Of a stretch of DNA of 64,000 bases, positions 32,603 to 41,555 are shown piece after piece. The stretch's first letter is position 1, and every line of letters starts with the position of its first letter. The translations under genes and the position numbers were made by a program. Under the pieces are notes generated by a model. The model made no database searches and was not told the origin of the DNA. It saw only the letters and a list, made by a program, of their open reading frames with translations. Location: NCBI GenBank assembly GCA_025361765.1, contig JANYJS010000026.1, positions 22,054 to 86,053 on the forward strand. The letters are read 5' to 3'. Origin of the DNA: Bacillota bacterium (GTDB taxonomy: Bacteria > Bacillota > Clostridia > Peptostreptococcales > Anaerovoracaceae).

Positions 32603-33873
32603 TATTTTTTTTTGAGGCTCTGTAAATAGCGCTTAAAAGCCCCTTCCTTTCCATTTTCTGTAGGTTGGTAATAGCTTATATTGGCTTTAAATAAATTATC
32701 CGGTAAATATTGCTGTTCAACGTATCCACCATAGGCGTGAGGATATTTGTAATCCAGTCCTATGCCTCTACTTTTCGCACCAGAATAGTGGGAATCCTTA
32801 AGATGTAAAGGTACATCATCAATTTTTTTGGATTTAATGTCCTCAGTAGCCATTTCAATGGCCATGATTGCAGAATTCGATTTAGGACATGAAGCAAGCA
32901 GAAGGGTTGCTTGTGCTAAAATAATCCTTGCTTCTGGAAACCCAACCATAAGGGCAGACTGAACGCAGCCAGTCACGATAGAAATAGCGCTAGGATAAGC
33001 AAGGCCTATATCTTCACTGGCCATGATCATTAGTCTTCGCCCAATCATTTGAATATCGCCTCCACCTTCAATAAGTCTAGCAAGGTAATGGACAGCTGCA
33101 TCTGGATCACTGCCCCTTATGGATTTTTGCAGTGCAGATAACAGGTTGAATTTGTCTTCACTTTTATTGTAAAAATTCGTTTGACGCTGCATAGCTTCAG
33201 AAACGACGTCGCTGTTAAGTCTTCTGCCAATCGTCATGTTATCAGCAATAAACCCGAGCGTATCTAAAGCGATACGCGCGTCTCCATTGCTCAATTCCGC
33301 AATAAGCGAAAGGGCTTCTTCTTCATAGTCAAGTTGACACTTGGCCACGCCCCGTTCACTGTTTCCAAGGGCGTTTTTCAGTATTCTAACTAACGCGCCA
33401 TTGTCTAATCGTTTAAATTCGTAAATCGAGCGTACCCTGCTCAGTATCGCGTCATTAACAGCAAAATAGGGGTTTTCTGTTGTGCTGCCAATAAATCTTA
33501 GGACTCCTTCTTCCAATGCTTTTAATAAGGAATCCTGCTGCAGTTTGTTCCATCTATGAAACTCATCAATATAAATATAAGTTTTTGCCTTCTGAAGGCC
33601 AAAGAACTTTAATTTTGCCCGATCAATTATTTCTTTAAGCTCCTTGATACCCGTTGTAGAGGCATTAATCTCATAAAAATCAGCATCCATCTCTTTAGCT
33701 ATGATTCTTGCAAGCGTTGTTTTCCCTGTTCCCGAAGGACCATAAAAGATGGCGGATTCAAATGTTTTATTCAAAATAGCATGGTACAAAAGCGCATCTT
33801 TATACATAAAATGCTGCTGTCCAAAAAATTCATCCAGGTTTTCCGGTCTCATTCTTGTCGAAAGAGGAATCAT
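32602..33873 (-). CDS. rarA: Replication-associated recombination protein A (RarA/MgsA)
   Basis: This AAA+ ATPase acts at stalled replication forks and is related to clamp loaders. The 423-residue protein begins PLSTRMRPENLDEFFGQQH. Walker A is YGPSGTGKTT, Walker B is YIDEFHRW, and sensor I is FIGSTTENPYF. A C-terminal tetramerisation region includes YKYPHAYGGYVEQQYLPD. It overlaps the upstream membrane protein gene by 4 bases. Confidence 0.96.
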   Translation of the reverse strand: MIPLSTRMRPENLDEFFGQQHFMYKDALLYHAILNKTFESAIFYGPSGTGKTTLARIIAKEMDADFYEINASTTGIKELKEIIDRAKLKFFGLQKAKTYIYIDEFHRWNKLQQDSLLKALEEGVLRFIGSTTENPYFAVNDAILSRVRSIYEFKRLDNGALVRILKNALGNSERGVAKCQLDYEEEALSLIAELSNGDARIALDTLGFIADNMTIGRRLNSDVVSEAMQRQTNFYNKSEDKFNLLSALQKSIRGSDPDAAVHYLARLIEGGGDIQMIGRRLMIMASEDIGLAYPSAISIVTGCVQSALMVGFPEARIILAQATLLLASCPKSNSAIMAIEMATEDIKSKKIDDVPLHLKDSHYSGAKSRGIGLDYKYPHAYGGYVEQQYLPDNLFKANISYYQPTENGKEGAFKRYLQSLKKK

Positions 33874-34391
33874 TTACTCACCTTAATTCTTTTTAAATAA
33901 AAACCGATGACCAAAGTATATAAATAGTCGTAGGCAAAAAATGCTATTTCAAAAGCAATGATAAGAATCACAAAAGGGAAATCCGGTAAATTAATGCTCC
34001 CAAGGATCAGCTCCCGAAAGAAAATTATCATAATACCCAAAGAAAAATTGAAAAAAATCATTTTCAATATGAGTTCAATGGGCAGTTTTCGCAATAGTTC
34101 AATATGGTACTTCACGACGCCATAAATGCCAAAAAAGAGAATATAGGGAATAACAAATACTTTATCTGGCACAAAAATCAGCGCAAAAATGCATGAGGCG
34201 ATATAAAAAAGCCACCCTGCCTTTGGTCCGGCCTCCATAATCACGAAGGCTACATAAAAGGAACTTAACATGTAGAGAGTAAAATTAGCGACAGGCAGAA
34301 CTGTTTGTATATATAGAGTTGTAACTGAAATAGCAAGCAGCATTGCGCTGATTGCAATGCCTCTGGTTCTTACTTTAGAATTATTTCCCAT
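33870..34391 (-). CDS. Conserved polytopic membrane protein
   Basis: This 173-residue protein is almost entirely hydrophobic, with about five membrane segments (roughly 12-30, 38-55, 58-75, 78-95, 110-130 and a last one near 140-165). The size and layout resemble small integral proteins such as ECF-transporter S components, but I see no substrate-specific motif and do not assign one. It is coupled to rarA (ATGA overlap) and lies downstream of the DnaJ gene. Confidence 0.7.
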   Translation of the reverse strand: MGNNSKVRTRGIAISAMLLAISVTTLYIQTVLPVANFTLYMLSSFYVAFVIMEAGPKAGWLFYIASCIFALIFVPDKVFVIPYILFFGIYGVVKYHIELLRKLPIELILKMIFFNFSLGIMIIFFRELILGSINLPDFPFVILIIAFEIAFFAYDYLYTLVIGFYLKRIKVSK

Positions 34392-34424
34392 TCATCCTCC
34401 AGGGTTATTCAAATTTTTATACGC

Positions 34425-35039
34425 TTAAAAACAATTGCACAACAAGTCCGTGCAAATGAAGCACTGAAACATTCGGCACAAGTCGTCGTTATTTGAACCG
34501 TATCCTCTTCCATTTGCCGCGCTTCTAAATCCGCCGCCGTTACCAGCCATTGTGTTCAGAGCGTTTCTATATTCATAATTTCCTGGATCCATAGCATTAG
34601 CTTTCTGCAAATTAACTAGTGCATCATCATACCAGCCCTTTCTTTGAGATAGAACACCTCTTAAAAAGAACCATTCGGCATTTCTCGTTCTGCTTTTATT
34701 CAGCAAGGCTTCTGCGCCTTCTGCATTGCCTCTTTCAATTGCGGATCTGATTTCATAAAATTCTGGGCTTGGGCTCTGTCCCCTAGTACCGGACTGATTG
34801 CCATAACTATTGCCGTAGCCACTATTCGAATTAGCAGTTCCATTATATGAGTTGCCGTTTTTTGTCAAGGTTTCATAAGCTTCATTAACTTCTCTCAGCT
34901 TTTCTTCGGCCAAGTCATAAAGTGGATTGTTCTGATATTTGTCGGGATGATACTTCTTAACCTGTTCTCGATAGGCTGCTTTAATTTCGGCCTCGGTTGC
35001 CCCCTGTTTTATGCCAAGTACTTCATATGGATTCTCCAT
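34425..35039 (-). CDS. DnaJ-domain protein with cysteine-rich C-terminus
   Basis: The 204-residue protein has a J domain at residues 1-65 with the HPD motif at H31-P32-D33, which in this family stimulates an Hsp70 ATPase. A Gly/Ser/Asn-rich linker (about 65-90) and a TPR-like helical segment (about 95-165) follow. The C-terminus is unusual, with five cysteines within the last 17 residues. It is not a classical DnaJ (no CxxCxGxG zinc finger). Its start overlaps the end of the DUF5685 gene by 17 bases, a tight pairing seen in Clostridia, which suggests the two act together. Confidence 0.88.
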   Translation of the reverse strand: MENPYEVLGIKQGATEAEIKAAYREQVKKYHPDKYQNNPLYDLAEEKLREVNEAYETLTKNGNSYNGTANSNSGYGNSYGNQSGTRGQSPSPEFYEIRSAIERGNAEGAEALLNKSRTRNAEWFFLRGVLSQRKGWYDDALVNLQKANAMDPGNYEYRNALNTMAGNGGGFRSAANGRGYGSNNDDLCRMFQCFICTDLLCNCF

Positions 35040-35922
35040 TTTGTTTGCTACTCCCTTTCGCTAATACTTCCTCTGTTTTTTTTAATAAGCCTAAATAAAT
35101 AATATTCTCTATTAATGCTTTATTTTTTTTAATTGGCAATAAATCATAGGCTTTTGATAATTCTTCAAGGTAACTCAGCAGATTAAATTCAATTCGTTCT
35201 CTAATCCTTGCTCTAAACTCATAGAGCGTCTCTTCCTTCTCTGAGTTAAAATCAAAATGAATGAGAATAGGGTTAAATGACTTATCTTTTAAGTTTATTT
35301 CCATGTCATCAAAGGCATCTATAATATAAATCCATTTTCCAATATGATAGCCTATTCTGCCTAGAATCATTTCAGTCCCTGTTTTTAAGCCGTCTGTACC
35401 ATCCCAAGTGAATATGGTTTCCATAATCTTGGCAAAAGGTTCTGCTGCCTGGTCTAAGGATGCTGTTTTTGTGTTTTCTATATCTGAAAGTTCTTTTAGT
35501 CTGCTTGCGATTATGCCACTTTTTTCTGGATACCTTTCAGCTAATCTATTGAATTGTTTGTTAGCTAAAAATGCTGCAGTGCCAGCCAATATATTGCGAT
35601 CATCTTTATAGTCATCTATTAATTTATAAAAGCTCAAAATGAGATGCATGTCGGAGGCATAATCTACCGACTCATTCTCATATAGAATGGGTTTTTTTCT
35701 AATCGGATGAATTGGGCATCGCTTTATCCGGATGATCTCCCTACCATCCTGAAGGCCAGCTAAAATAAGCGCTAAAAATACGGAATCATAGCTTAAGGTT
35801 AATCTAGGTAATTGACCATATCTTTTGCCAATAGACTTGCAGATTCCGCAATAATATCCGCTATAAAGCTCATATTCTCTTATTTTAAGTTCCGGTTTAT
35901 CCGGAGCTATATATCCTCGCAT
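35023..35922 (-). CDS. DUF5685 family protein
   Basis: This 299-residue protein begins MRGYIAPDKPELKIREYELYSG and has an early YYCGICKSIGKRYG motif; another cysteine lies in IKRCPIHP. The rest is helical, with no membrane segment. Function is unknown. Conserved pairing with a DnaJ-domain protein suggests a client or partner relation, and the CxxC pair may bind a metal. These are inferences. Confidence 0.85.
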   Translation of the reverse strand: MRGYIAPDKPELKIREYELYSGYYCGICKSIGKRYGQLPRLTLSYDSVFLALILAGLQDGREIIRIKRCPIHPIRKKPILYENESVDYASDMHLILSFYKLIDDYKDDRNILAGTAAFLANKQFNRLAERYPEKSGIIASRLKELSDIENTKTASLDQAAEPFAKIMETIFTWDGTDGLKTGTEMILGRIGYHIGKWIYIIDAFDDMEINLKDKSFNPILIHFDFNSEKEETLYEFRARIRERIEFNLLSYLEELSKAYDLLPIKKNKALIENIIYLGLLKKTEEVLAKGSSKQNGESI

Positions 35923-35936
35923 AAGGTCTCCGAAGT

Positions 35937-36197
35937 CTATTTGAATTGCTTTTTAAAATGATTAATTACAATATATGTTACGCTCATATCAATAACATAG
36001 CATCCACCCAAAATGACATTAAAAACTTTTTGTTTTTTCGTCATATGATTGCAAACATCACTCGGACACAGTGATTTTTCGTCTTCAGGTATTTTTTTAC
36101 CTAAAAGCGCATTTCCAGCGACAGCCAGTCCTACATATAGTCCCGTAAAAGTCGCCGCATGCTTCGGGTAAGTCCAGTTTTCTATAAAATGAGACAT
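35937..36197 (-). CDS. Small hypothetical membrane protein
   Basis: This 86-residue protein has two probable membrane segments (about 15-32 and 60-78) separated by a polar loop with the segment SLCPSDVCNHM, holding two cysteines and a histidine. It is the first gene after the promoter at 36261 and is 14 bases upstream of the DUF5685 gene. A good ribosome binding site (GGGAGGT) precedes the ATG. I do not recognise a family. Confidence 0.7.
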   Translation of the reverse strand: MSHFIENWTYPKHAATFTGLYVGLAVAGNALLGKKIPEDEKSLCPSDVCNHMTKKQKVFNVILGGCYVIDMSVTYIVINHFKKQFK

Positions 36198-36260
36198 CCT
36201 ATTACCTCCCTAAAAATGTAACCAACAAAAGCTTCTCAACAATATCGTCTTTCTGTTTTG

Positions 36261-36289
36261 ATTATAGCTCATAACACACCAAAAAACAA
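36261..36289 (-). promoter_or_regulatory. Putative sigma-A promoter of the operon running to ispH-S1
   Basis: On the minus strand TTGTTT, a 17-base spacer and TATAAT lie about 65 bases upstream of the 86-residue gene. No other promoter or terminator is evident down to 30263, so six genes may share it. Confidence 0.6.
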
Positions 36290-36303
36290 ACAAAATGAAA
36301 TAC

Positions 36304-36325
36304 GGCATGCAATCGAAGGCATGCC
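36304..36325 (-). terminator. Terminator of speD-speE
   Basis: GGCATGC and GCATGCC form a 7-bp stem with an 8-base loop. On the minus strand it is followed by a T-rich stretch (GTATTTCATTTTG). It lies 27 bases past the speE stop. Confidence 0.7.
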
Positions 36326-36351
36326 ATATTCATTAATTATAAGGATTAATT

Positions 36352-37230
36352 TTAAATTTCTACACTCTCAAGGATCCGTTTCACATAGGTTGGAAGTGCA
36401 AAACAACCTTTATGCAAATCTGTATTATAATAGTTCGTTTTAAGCCCAAGCTTCGCCCATGCCTCCGGTTTAAAGTCTGCAATTGGATCATATTTCTTTG
36501 AAGCAAAGCCAAAGTACCAGTATCCGGATGCATATGTTGGTGTATTAAATCCAAACACCTTTGCTATTGGAAAGGTTTTTCTAATTTTTGCATGGGCTTT
36601 TTTCATTTCTACAATGTCACCATCAAAGAAAGCGCCCTCATGCTGATTGATGAGAATGCCATCTTCGCTTAGGCATCTATAACAATCGTTATAGAATTCA
36701 ACCGAGAAAAGTCCTTCGCCAGGGCCTTCAGGGTCAGTTGAGTCAACAAGAATTAAATCGTAAAATCCTGCTTCTGCTTCCTTAACAAACTGTAGCCCAT
36801 CCCGAAATATGAGATTTATTCTAGGATCCTTATCAAGAATATCTGCAGTTGACGGCATATATTTTTGACAAACGCGAACAACCAGTTCATCAATCTCAAC
36901 CATATCTATTTGCTCAATTGTCTTGTACCTGGAAACTTCTCTTGCTGTTCCTCCGTCGCCACCGCCAATAATTAGTACCCTCCTGATTTTTGGGTTGACC
37001 GCTAAGGCAGGATGACAAATCATATCATGATACACAAATTCGTCCTTTTCCGTGACCTGAGTATAACCGTCCAAAACAAGAAATACGCCAAAGGTTTCAT
37101 TTTTCATCACTTGAACCATTTGAAATGGTGATTGCTCCACATGCAAAATCTCGCTGACCTTGAGCGATAATTTAACATCGTCATCCATATAGTATTCTGA
37201 AAACCAAAAATCATGATTTTTTTGCAACAT
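36352..37230 (-). CDS. speE: Spermidine synthase (polyamine aminopropyltransferase)
   Basis: SpeE transfers the aminopropyl group from decarboxylated SAM to putrescine. The 292-residue protein has IIGGGDGGTAREVSRY (dcSAM site), DLILVDSTDPEGPGEGLFS with the catalytic Asp, and YHDMICHPAL earlier. It lies 15 bases downstream of speD, which supplies its substrate. Confidence 0.96.
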   Translation of the reverse strand: MLQKNHDFWFSEYYMDDDVKLSLKVSEILHVEQSPFQMVQVMKNETFGVFLVLDGYTQVTEKDEFVYHDMICHPALAVNPKIRRVLIIGGGDGGTAREVSRYKTIEQIDMVEIDELVVRVCQKYMPSTADILDKDPRINLIFRDGLQFVKEAEAGFYDLILVDSTDPEGPGEGLFSVEFYNDCYRCLSEDGILINQHEGAFFDGDIVEMKKAHAKIRKTFPIAKVFGFNTPTYASGYWYFGFASKKYDPIADFKPEAWAKLGLKTNYYNTDLHKGCFALPTYVKRILESVEI

Positions 37231-37245
37231 TTTTATTTTCCTCCT

Positions 37246-38040
37246 TTATAATGGCAAATTAACGCCATAAAATATTTCATCAACTTCTTTTTTTAATTTG
37301 GAAGTGATTCTATGAACCTCCGGAACAGAAATATCCGATTCCGAGAAGTTAAAGAAATAATTATCCAAAACAAAGTCTTTTAGCTTGCATTTCGTGTGAA
37401 ATATATTTTCCTGATAAACGTTGACGTCTATCATTTGATACTTATTCCGATTGTCCTCATCAATATAATTCTGGATTGACGTGAGGTCATGATCGATAAA
37501 AAGCTTCTGGCCCGTTATATCCCTTGTAAAACCTCGTATTCTGTAGTCAAGCGTCATCATATCTGCTTCAAAGCTTTCTATAAGATAGTTAAGCGCATTC
37601 AGCGGTGATATTTCTCCACAGGTTGACACATCAATATCCGCTCTAAAAGTGCACACGCCGCCATCAGGGTGATATTCAGGATAGGTATGCACAGTGATAT
37701 GACTTTTATCAAGATGCATCGCTACAGATGGATTGCTTGGATAACTTTGCTCAGACACCTTTGAAATTGGAGGTTTTGAGGCCTCGCAAATCAAAATCGT
37801 TACACTGGCCCCTTGAGGGTCATAATCCTGAACCGCGATATTCAGTATATTTGCGCCAATAATTTCGCATACCTTATTTAGAATGCTTGTCAGCTTTTCC
37901 GCATTATACTGCTCATCGATATATTCAATATATGCTTTTCGATCTGCCACAGATTTAGTATAGCAGATATCATACATATTAAATGACAATGTTTTAGTTA
38001 AGTTATTAAAACCGTGCAATTTTACTTTTTTATTTTCCAA
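37246..38040 (-). CDS. speD: S-adenosylmethionine decarboxylase proenzyme, long (E. coli) type
   Basis: SpeD makes decarboxylated SAM for spermidine synthesis using a self-generated pyruvoyl group. The 264-residue protein aligns along its length with the E. coli enzyme ([37 protein letters not shown]). Cleavage is expected between K112 and S113. The long class-1A form is less widespread in Gram-positives than the short form of Bacillus. The promoter region contains a perfect inverted repeat. Confidence 0.96.
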   Translation of the reverse strand: MENKKVKLHGFNNLTKTLSFNMYDICYTKSVADRKAYIEYIDEQYNAEKLTSILNKVCEIIGANILNIAVQDYDPQGASVTILICEASKPPISKVSEQSYPSNPSVAMHLDKSHITVHTYPEYHPDGGVCTFRADIDVSTCGEISPLNALNYLIESFEADMMTLDYRIRGFTRDITGQKLFIDHDLTSIQNYIDEDNRNKYQMIDVNVYQENIFHTKCKLKDFVLDNYFFNFSESDISVPEVHRITSKLKKEVDEIFYGVNLPL

Positions 38041-38086
38041 CTAACAATCCCCCAATCAAAATTTCGTTTCCATTCGACAAGATATC

Positions 38087-38118
38087 ATTGTATCACTATT
38101 GATTAAAAATTCAATAGT
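38087..38118 (-). promoter_or_regulatory. speD promoter with overlapping inverted repeat
   Basis: On the minus strand TTGAAT, a 16-base spacer and TACAAT lie about 50 bases upstream of speD. ACTATTGA-N8-TCAATAGT (38095-38118) is a perfect 8-bp inverted repeat covering the -35 and part of the spacer. This is the layout of a repressor site, though AT-rich repeats also occur by chance. Confidence 0.5.
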
Positions 38119-38173
38119 TTTTTGTTTAATAAACAATCGGGCATATTTACTCACACATTTTCAGATAAACAAA

Positions 38174-38213
38174 CAATCGGGACTTCGAAGCCAAACCCCG
38201 CGATCCCGATTTT
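38174..38213 (-). terminator. Probable terminator after the CBS-ACT gene
   Basis: ATCGGGA and TCCCGAT are inverted about 20 bases apart, with an inner CTTCGAAG palindrome. On the minus strand the stem is followed by TTGTTTGTTTAT. A second AACAATCGGG copy lies at about 38131-38141. The rest of the 38041-38302 gap holds only the speD promoter. Confidence 0.55.
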
Positions 38214-38302
38214 TGAAGTGTTATTAATTCTCGATGCTTACTTTGATTTTGTGCTAATTTTTTGGCATATACTTTTCTTAAAATCAGAATTATTTATTAT
38301 GA

Positions 38303-38932
38303 TTACTCGTTTTTTAGCACGGATACAACTTTATATCCTTTAGCTTCGATTGCCTTTAGAATTTCGGAAATATTGGTGGTATTCACGCGAACGATTAGTT
38401 CTGATCTAAAAGCGGCAAGGTGTGTAATATTGATTTGGAATCCAGCAATAATTCCAGTGACTTCAGCTAAAACTCCCGGATGATCCACTCCTATATCAAG
38501 AGTAATCCTAGACCCCTTGTCTCTAAACCCCATAATTTCAATAAAAGCGTCAAAAAGATCAGTCTCTGTAATAATGCCAACGAGTTTGTTCTCTGAGACT
38601 ACAGGAAGTCCGCCTATCTTAAACTCCCGCATCAGCAAGGCCGCTTCTTCTAAAAGCATGTCAGGACTGACAGTAATGACTTTTTTGGTCATAATGCTAT
38701 CTATTTTAGTCTTTGCCAGAAGATAGTTGATTTCAAAAACACTCAGCGAGGTTGCTGGCGAGGGTGATACTTCAAGCAATTGACTATGGCTAATAATTCC
38801 CACAAGCAAATCATTTTTCATTACTGGAAGTCGCTTAATACCCTTAGTCCTCATAAGCTCCATGGCTTCCACTATCGTGGATTCAGGTGATAATACATAC
38901 GGATTCGTGGTCATACTGTTTTTAACATACAT
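38303..38932 (-). CDS. CBS-pair and ACT domain protein (AcuB-like)
   Basis: This 209-residue soluble protein has two CBS motifs (about 7-55 and 78-130) and a C-terminal ACT domain (about 142-209). CBS pairs bind adenine nucleotides or SAM, and ACT domains bind amino acids, so a sensor role fits. I start it at the ATG at 38932, preceded by GAGGAGG; an upstream in-frame start at 38980 has no such site. It follows livF by 66 bases on the same strand, so it may sense branched-chain amino acids taken up by the transporter. That is inference. Confidence 0.88.
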   Translation of the reverse strand: MYVKNSMTTNPYVLSPESTIVEAMELMRTKGIKRLPVMKNDLLVGIISHSQLLEVSPSPATSLSVFEINYLLAKTKIDSIMTKKVITVSPDMLLEEAALLMREFKIGGLPVVSENKLVGIITETDLFDAFIEIMGFRDKGSRITLDIGVDHPGVLAEVTGIIAGFQINITHLAAFRSELIVRVNTTNISEILKAIEAKGYKVVSVLKNE

Positions 38933-38998
38933 CAGAATACTCCTCCTCGTATAATATGTTTTGCATACAAATATTAACAAGTTTGCAAAACGTTTTAG

Positions 38999-39715
38999 CT
39001 ATTTTCCGCCTAAATAGGCCTTGCGTACCTCAGAACTTGCGGCCAGCTCCTTTGCATCACCGGACAGACTAATTCGGCCAGTTTCTATGACATAAGCTCT
39101 GTTTGCAATAGATAAGGCCATATTTGCATTTTGTTCTACTAAAAGCACTGTCGTTCCTGCTTTATTAATATCCTTAATAATCGAAAATATTTCGCTGACA
39201 AAAAGAGGTGCTAGTCCCATTGAAGGCTCATCCAAAACTAAAAGCTTCGGTCTAGCCATTAGCGCTCGTCCCATAGCAAGCATCTGCTGCTCTCCGCCAC
39301 TTAATGTTCCGCCGATTTGTTTGATTCTTTCTTTAAGTCTTGGAAACCTATGGAAAACGATGTCATAATCAGCTTTTAAATTTTTGGTATCTTTTCTGGT
39401 ATAGGCTCCCATTTCGAGATTCTCCATGACAGTCAAATTCGCAAATATTCTTCTACCCTCTGGCACATGGCATAAGCCCATTTCGACAATTCTACTGGCA
39501 TCACATTTTAAAAGATTTTGCCCTAAAAAAGAAATTGATCCGGTTTTGGGGCGCATTAAACCCGAAATGGTGCGAAGTGTTGTTGTCTTACCTGCTCCAT
39601 TTGCACCAATTAGGGTTACAATTTCTCCCTCATTAACCTCAAAGCTAATCCCACGAAGAGCCTGAATTGTACCATAAAAAACGTTGATTTCATCAACTTT
39701 AAGCATCAAACTCAA
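38999..39715 (-). CDS. livF: Branched-chain amino acid ABC transporter, ATPase LivF
   Basis: This 238-residue ABC ATPase has Walker A GANGAGKTT, signature LSGGEQQMLAMGRAL and Walker B LLVLDEPS, followed by MGLAPLF, typical of LivF. It works with LivG on the cytoplasmic face. It overlaps livG by 17 bases. Confidence 0.96.
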   Translation of the reverse strand: MSLMLKVDEINVFYGTIQALRGISFEVNEGEIVTLIGANGAGKTTTLRTISGLMRPKTGSISFLGQNLLKCDASRIVEMGLCHVPEGRRIFANLTVMENLEMGAYTRKDTKNLKADYDIVFHRFPRLKERIKQIGGTLSGGEQQMLAMGRALMARPKLLVLDEPSMGLAPLFVSEIFSIIKDINKAGTTVLLVEQNANMALSIANRAYVIETGRISLSGDAKELAASSEVRKAYLGGK

Positions 39716-40490
39716 CCTCCTCGCCTAAGTATACTTTTATGACTTTAGGGTTTTTGCTAATCTCTTCTGGTGGACCCTCAGCAATCATTTGACCATAATC
39801 AAGAACAATAATTCTCTCGCATATACCCATAACCAGTTTCATATCATGCTCAATTAAGAGAATCGTCAATTTAAACTCATCTCTTATAAACCTGATTAAC
39901 TTCATGAGGTCTTCTGTTTCCTGTGGGTTCATTCCAGCAGCAGGTTCATCTAATAAAAGAAGGTTTGGTCCCGTAGCTAAGGCTCTTGCAATTTCGAGTT
40001 TACGTTGCTCTCCATAGGGAAGATTCTTTGCCAGTTCGTTTGCTTTTGTATCAATATTGAATATTTTCAAGATCGCCATAGCTTTTTCTACAAGCTTTTC
40101 TTCTTCTTTATAAAAAGCGGTTGTTCTTAGTATCGCCTGTAAAGAATTATATTTCACATTAAAGTTTAGTGATATTAATACATTGTCTAAAACAGAAAGA
40201 TCTTTAAAAAGTCTGATGTTCTGAAAAGTCCTTGCTGCTCCATTTTGTGTTATTTGATAGGGTTTAAACCCATTCACCCGTTTTGTTAAGTTTTCTCTAT
40301 TGCTTAAAAATATATCGCCAGTTGTCGGTTTATACACACCCGTAAGCATATTGAAAATTGTTGTTTTTCCAGCGCCATTCGGTCCAATCAAGCCAACCAG
40401 TTCCCCCGATTCAAGCTTTAAATTAAAGTTGCTAACTGCCTTTAAACCGCCAAATTCTATTGAAATATTTTTTACTTCAAGTACCGCCAT
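39699..40490 (-). CDS. livG: Branched-chain amino acid ABC transporter, ATPase LivG
   Basis: This 263-residue ABC ATPase has Walker A GPNGAGKTT, the LivG-type signature LPYGEQRKLEIARAL and Walker B LLLDEPAAGMNPQET. The AARTFQNIRLF segment is the Q-loop region typical of LivG. It is next to livM with no gap. Confidence 0.96.
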   Translation of the reverse strand: MAVLEVKNISIEFGGLKAVSNFNLKLESGELVGLIGPNGAGKTTIFNMLTGVYKPTTGDIFLSNRENLTKRVNGFKPYQITQNGAARTFQNIRLFKDLSVLDNVLISLNFNVKYNSLQAILRTTAFYKEEEKLVEKAMAILKIFNIDTKANELAKNLPYGEQRKLEIARALATGPNLLLLDEPAAGMNPQETEDLMKLIRFIRDEFKLTILLIEHDMKLVMGICERIIVLDYGQMIAEGPPEEISKNPKVIKVYLGEEVEFDA

Positions 40491-41555
40491 TTAGTCAGCC
40501 CTCCCGTCTTTTTTTCGACCTTTTTTCTGTCTGAATTCGTTCCATTTGGTCTTTATTTGTCTTGGGCTGAATTCTCCAGATCGAAGCTGTCTGATGAAAC
40601 CGGTAATAGATAATTCTTTATTGCCCATTAGGCCCTTTGGCCAGAATATCATCAATATAATTAATGCGAGTCCAAATATAACCAATCTGAAATCCGCAAA
40701 AACTCTCAGCCATTCTTGTAAATAGGTGAACACAACAGCAGCAATAATAGTGCCTGTGATGCTTCCCATACCACCTAATACAACAATGACCACAAAATTT
40801 ACTGAGTTTAGCCAACCAAACATGGCAGGATTCAGATATCCAAAGAAGATTGCATAGAGTCCACCACCTACTCCAGCAATAAAAGCTGAAAGGGTAAAGG
40901 CATAAACTTTATAATAAGCCACATTGACTCCCATTGAGGTGGATGCAATGTCGTCCTCACGAATAGATATAATTGCTCTTCCTTGTGAAGAATTAATAAG
41001 ATTGTGTATTACCGCAATGACCAAAATCATAATAATATAAACCCAAGAGAACCTTATGATTGCATCGATAATGAAATCACCTGTATTTGAAAAGGTTGGA
41101 ATTCCCTTTAAACCAGCTGCTCCTCCCGTCAATGAATCTAAATTAACGATGATGACTCGAATGATTTCTCCAAAACCTAGTGTTGTGATTGCAAGATAAT
41201 CCCCGCGAAGACGAAGCGTTGGTATTCCTATTGCAAGTCCAAATAGAGCCGTCATTATTCCTCCAAGAATCAATGCAATTGGAATAGGCATACCATATTT
41301 AATAATAGCGATTGCCGTTGTATAGGCGCCAACACACATAAAGCCTGCATGTCCTAAAGACAACTGACCTGTAAATCCGGTAATGAGATTAAGGCTGAGA
41401 GAAACAATGACATAAATCCCAGCAAGCGTTAGTAATAATCCTGTATACTCGCTGATAACCTTAAAATACTGAAGAATGAGTAATATCACGAAAATCACAG
41501 TTGATACCAAAGTCAATGTAAGGATATTAAATGCTCTGTTTTTCAAATTGATCAC
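40491..41555 (-). CDS. livM: Branched-chain amino acid ABC transporter, permease LivM
   Basis: This 354-residue polytopic permease has about nine or ten membrane segments. It shows the family motifs GQLSLGHAGFMCVGAY, GDYLAITTLGFGEIIR and VVLGGMGSITG. The C-terminus is basic and cytoplasmic. It abuts livH and livG directly. Confidence 0.95.
   Translation of the reverse strand: MINLKNRAFNILTLTLVSTVIFVILLILQYFKVISEYTGLLLTLAGIYVIVSLSLNLITGFTGQLSLGHAGFMCVGAYTTAIAIIKYGMPIPIALILGGIMTALFGLAIGIPTLRLRGDYLAITTLGFGEIIRVIIVNLDSLTGGAAGLKGIPTFSNTGDFIIDAIIRFSWVYIIMILVIAVIHNLINSSQGRAIISIREDDIASTSMGVNVAYYKVYAFTLSAFIAGVGGGLYAIFFGYLNPAMFGWLNSVNFVVIVVLGGMGSITGTIIAAVVFTYLQEWLRVFADFRLVIFGLALIILMIFWPKGLMGNKELSITGFIRQLRSGEFSPRQIKTKWNEFRQKKGRKKDGRAD

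Noticed and set aside
38131..38208. Repeated AACAATCGGG copies as a possible CRISPR or mobile end
   Set aside because: Only two short direct copies and one inverted copy occur, and they are explained by a terminator stem.
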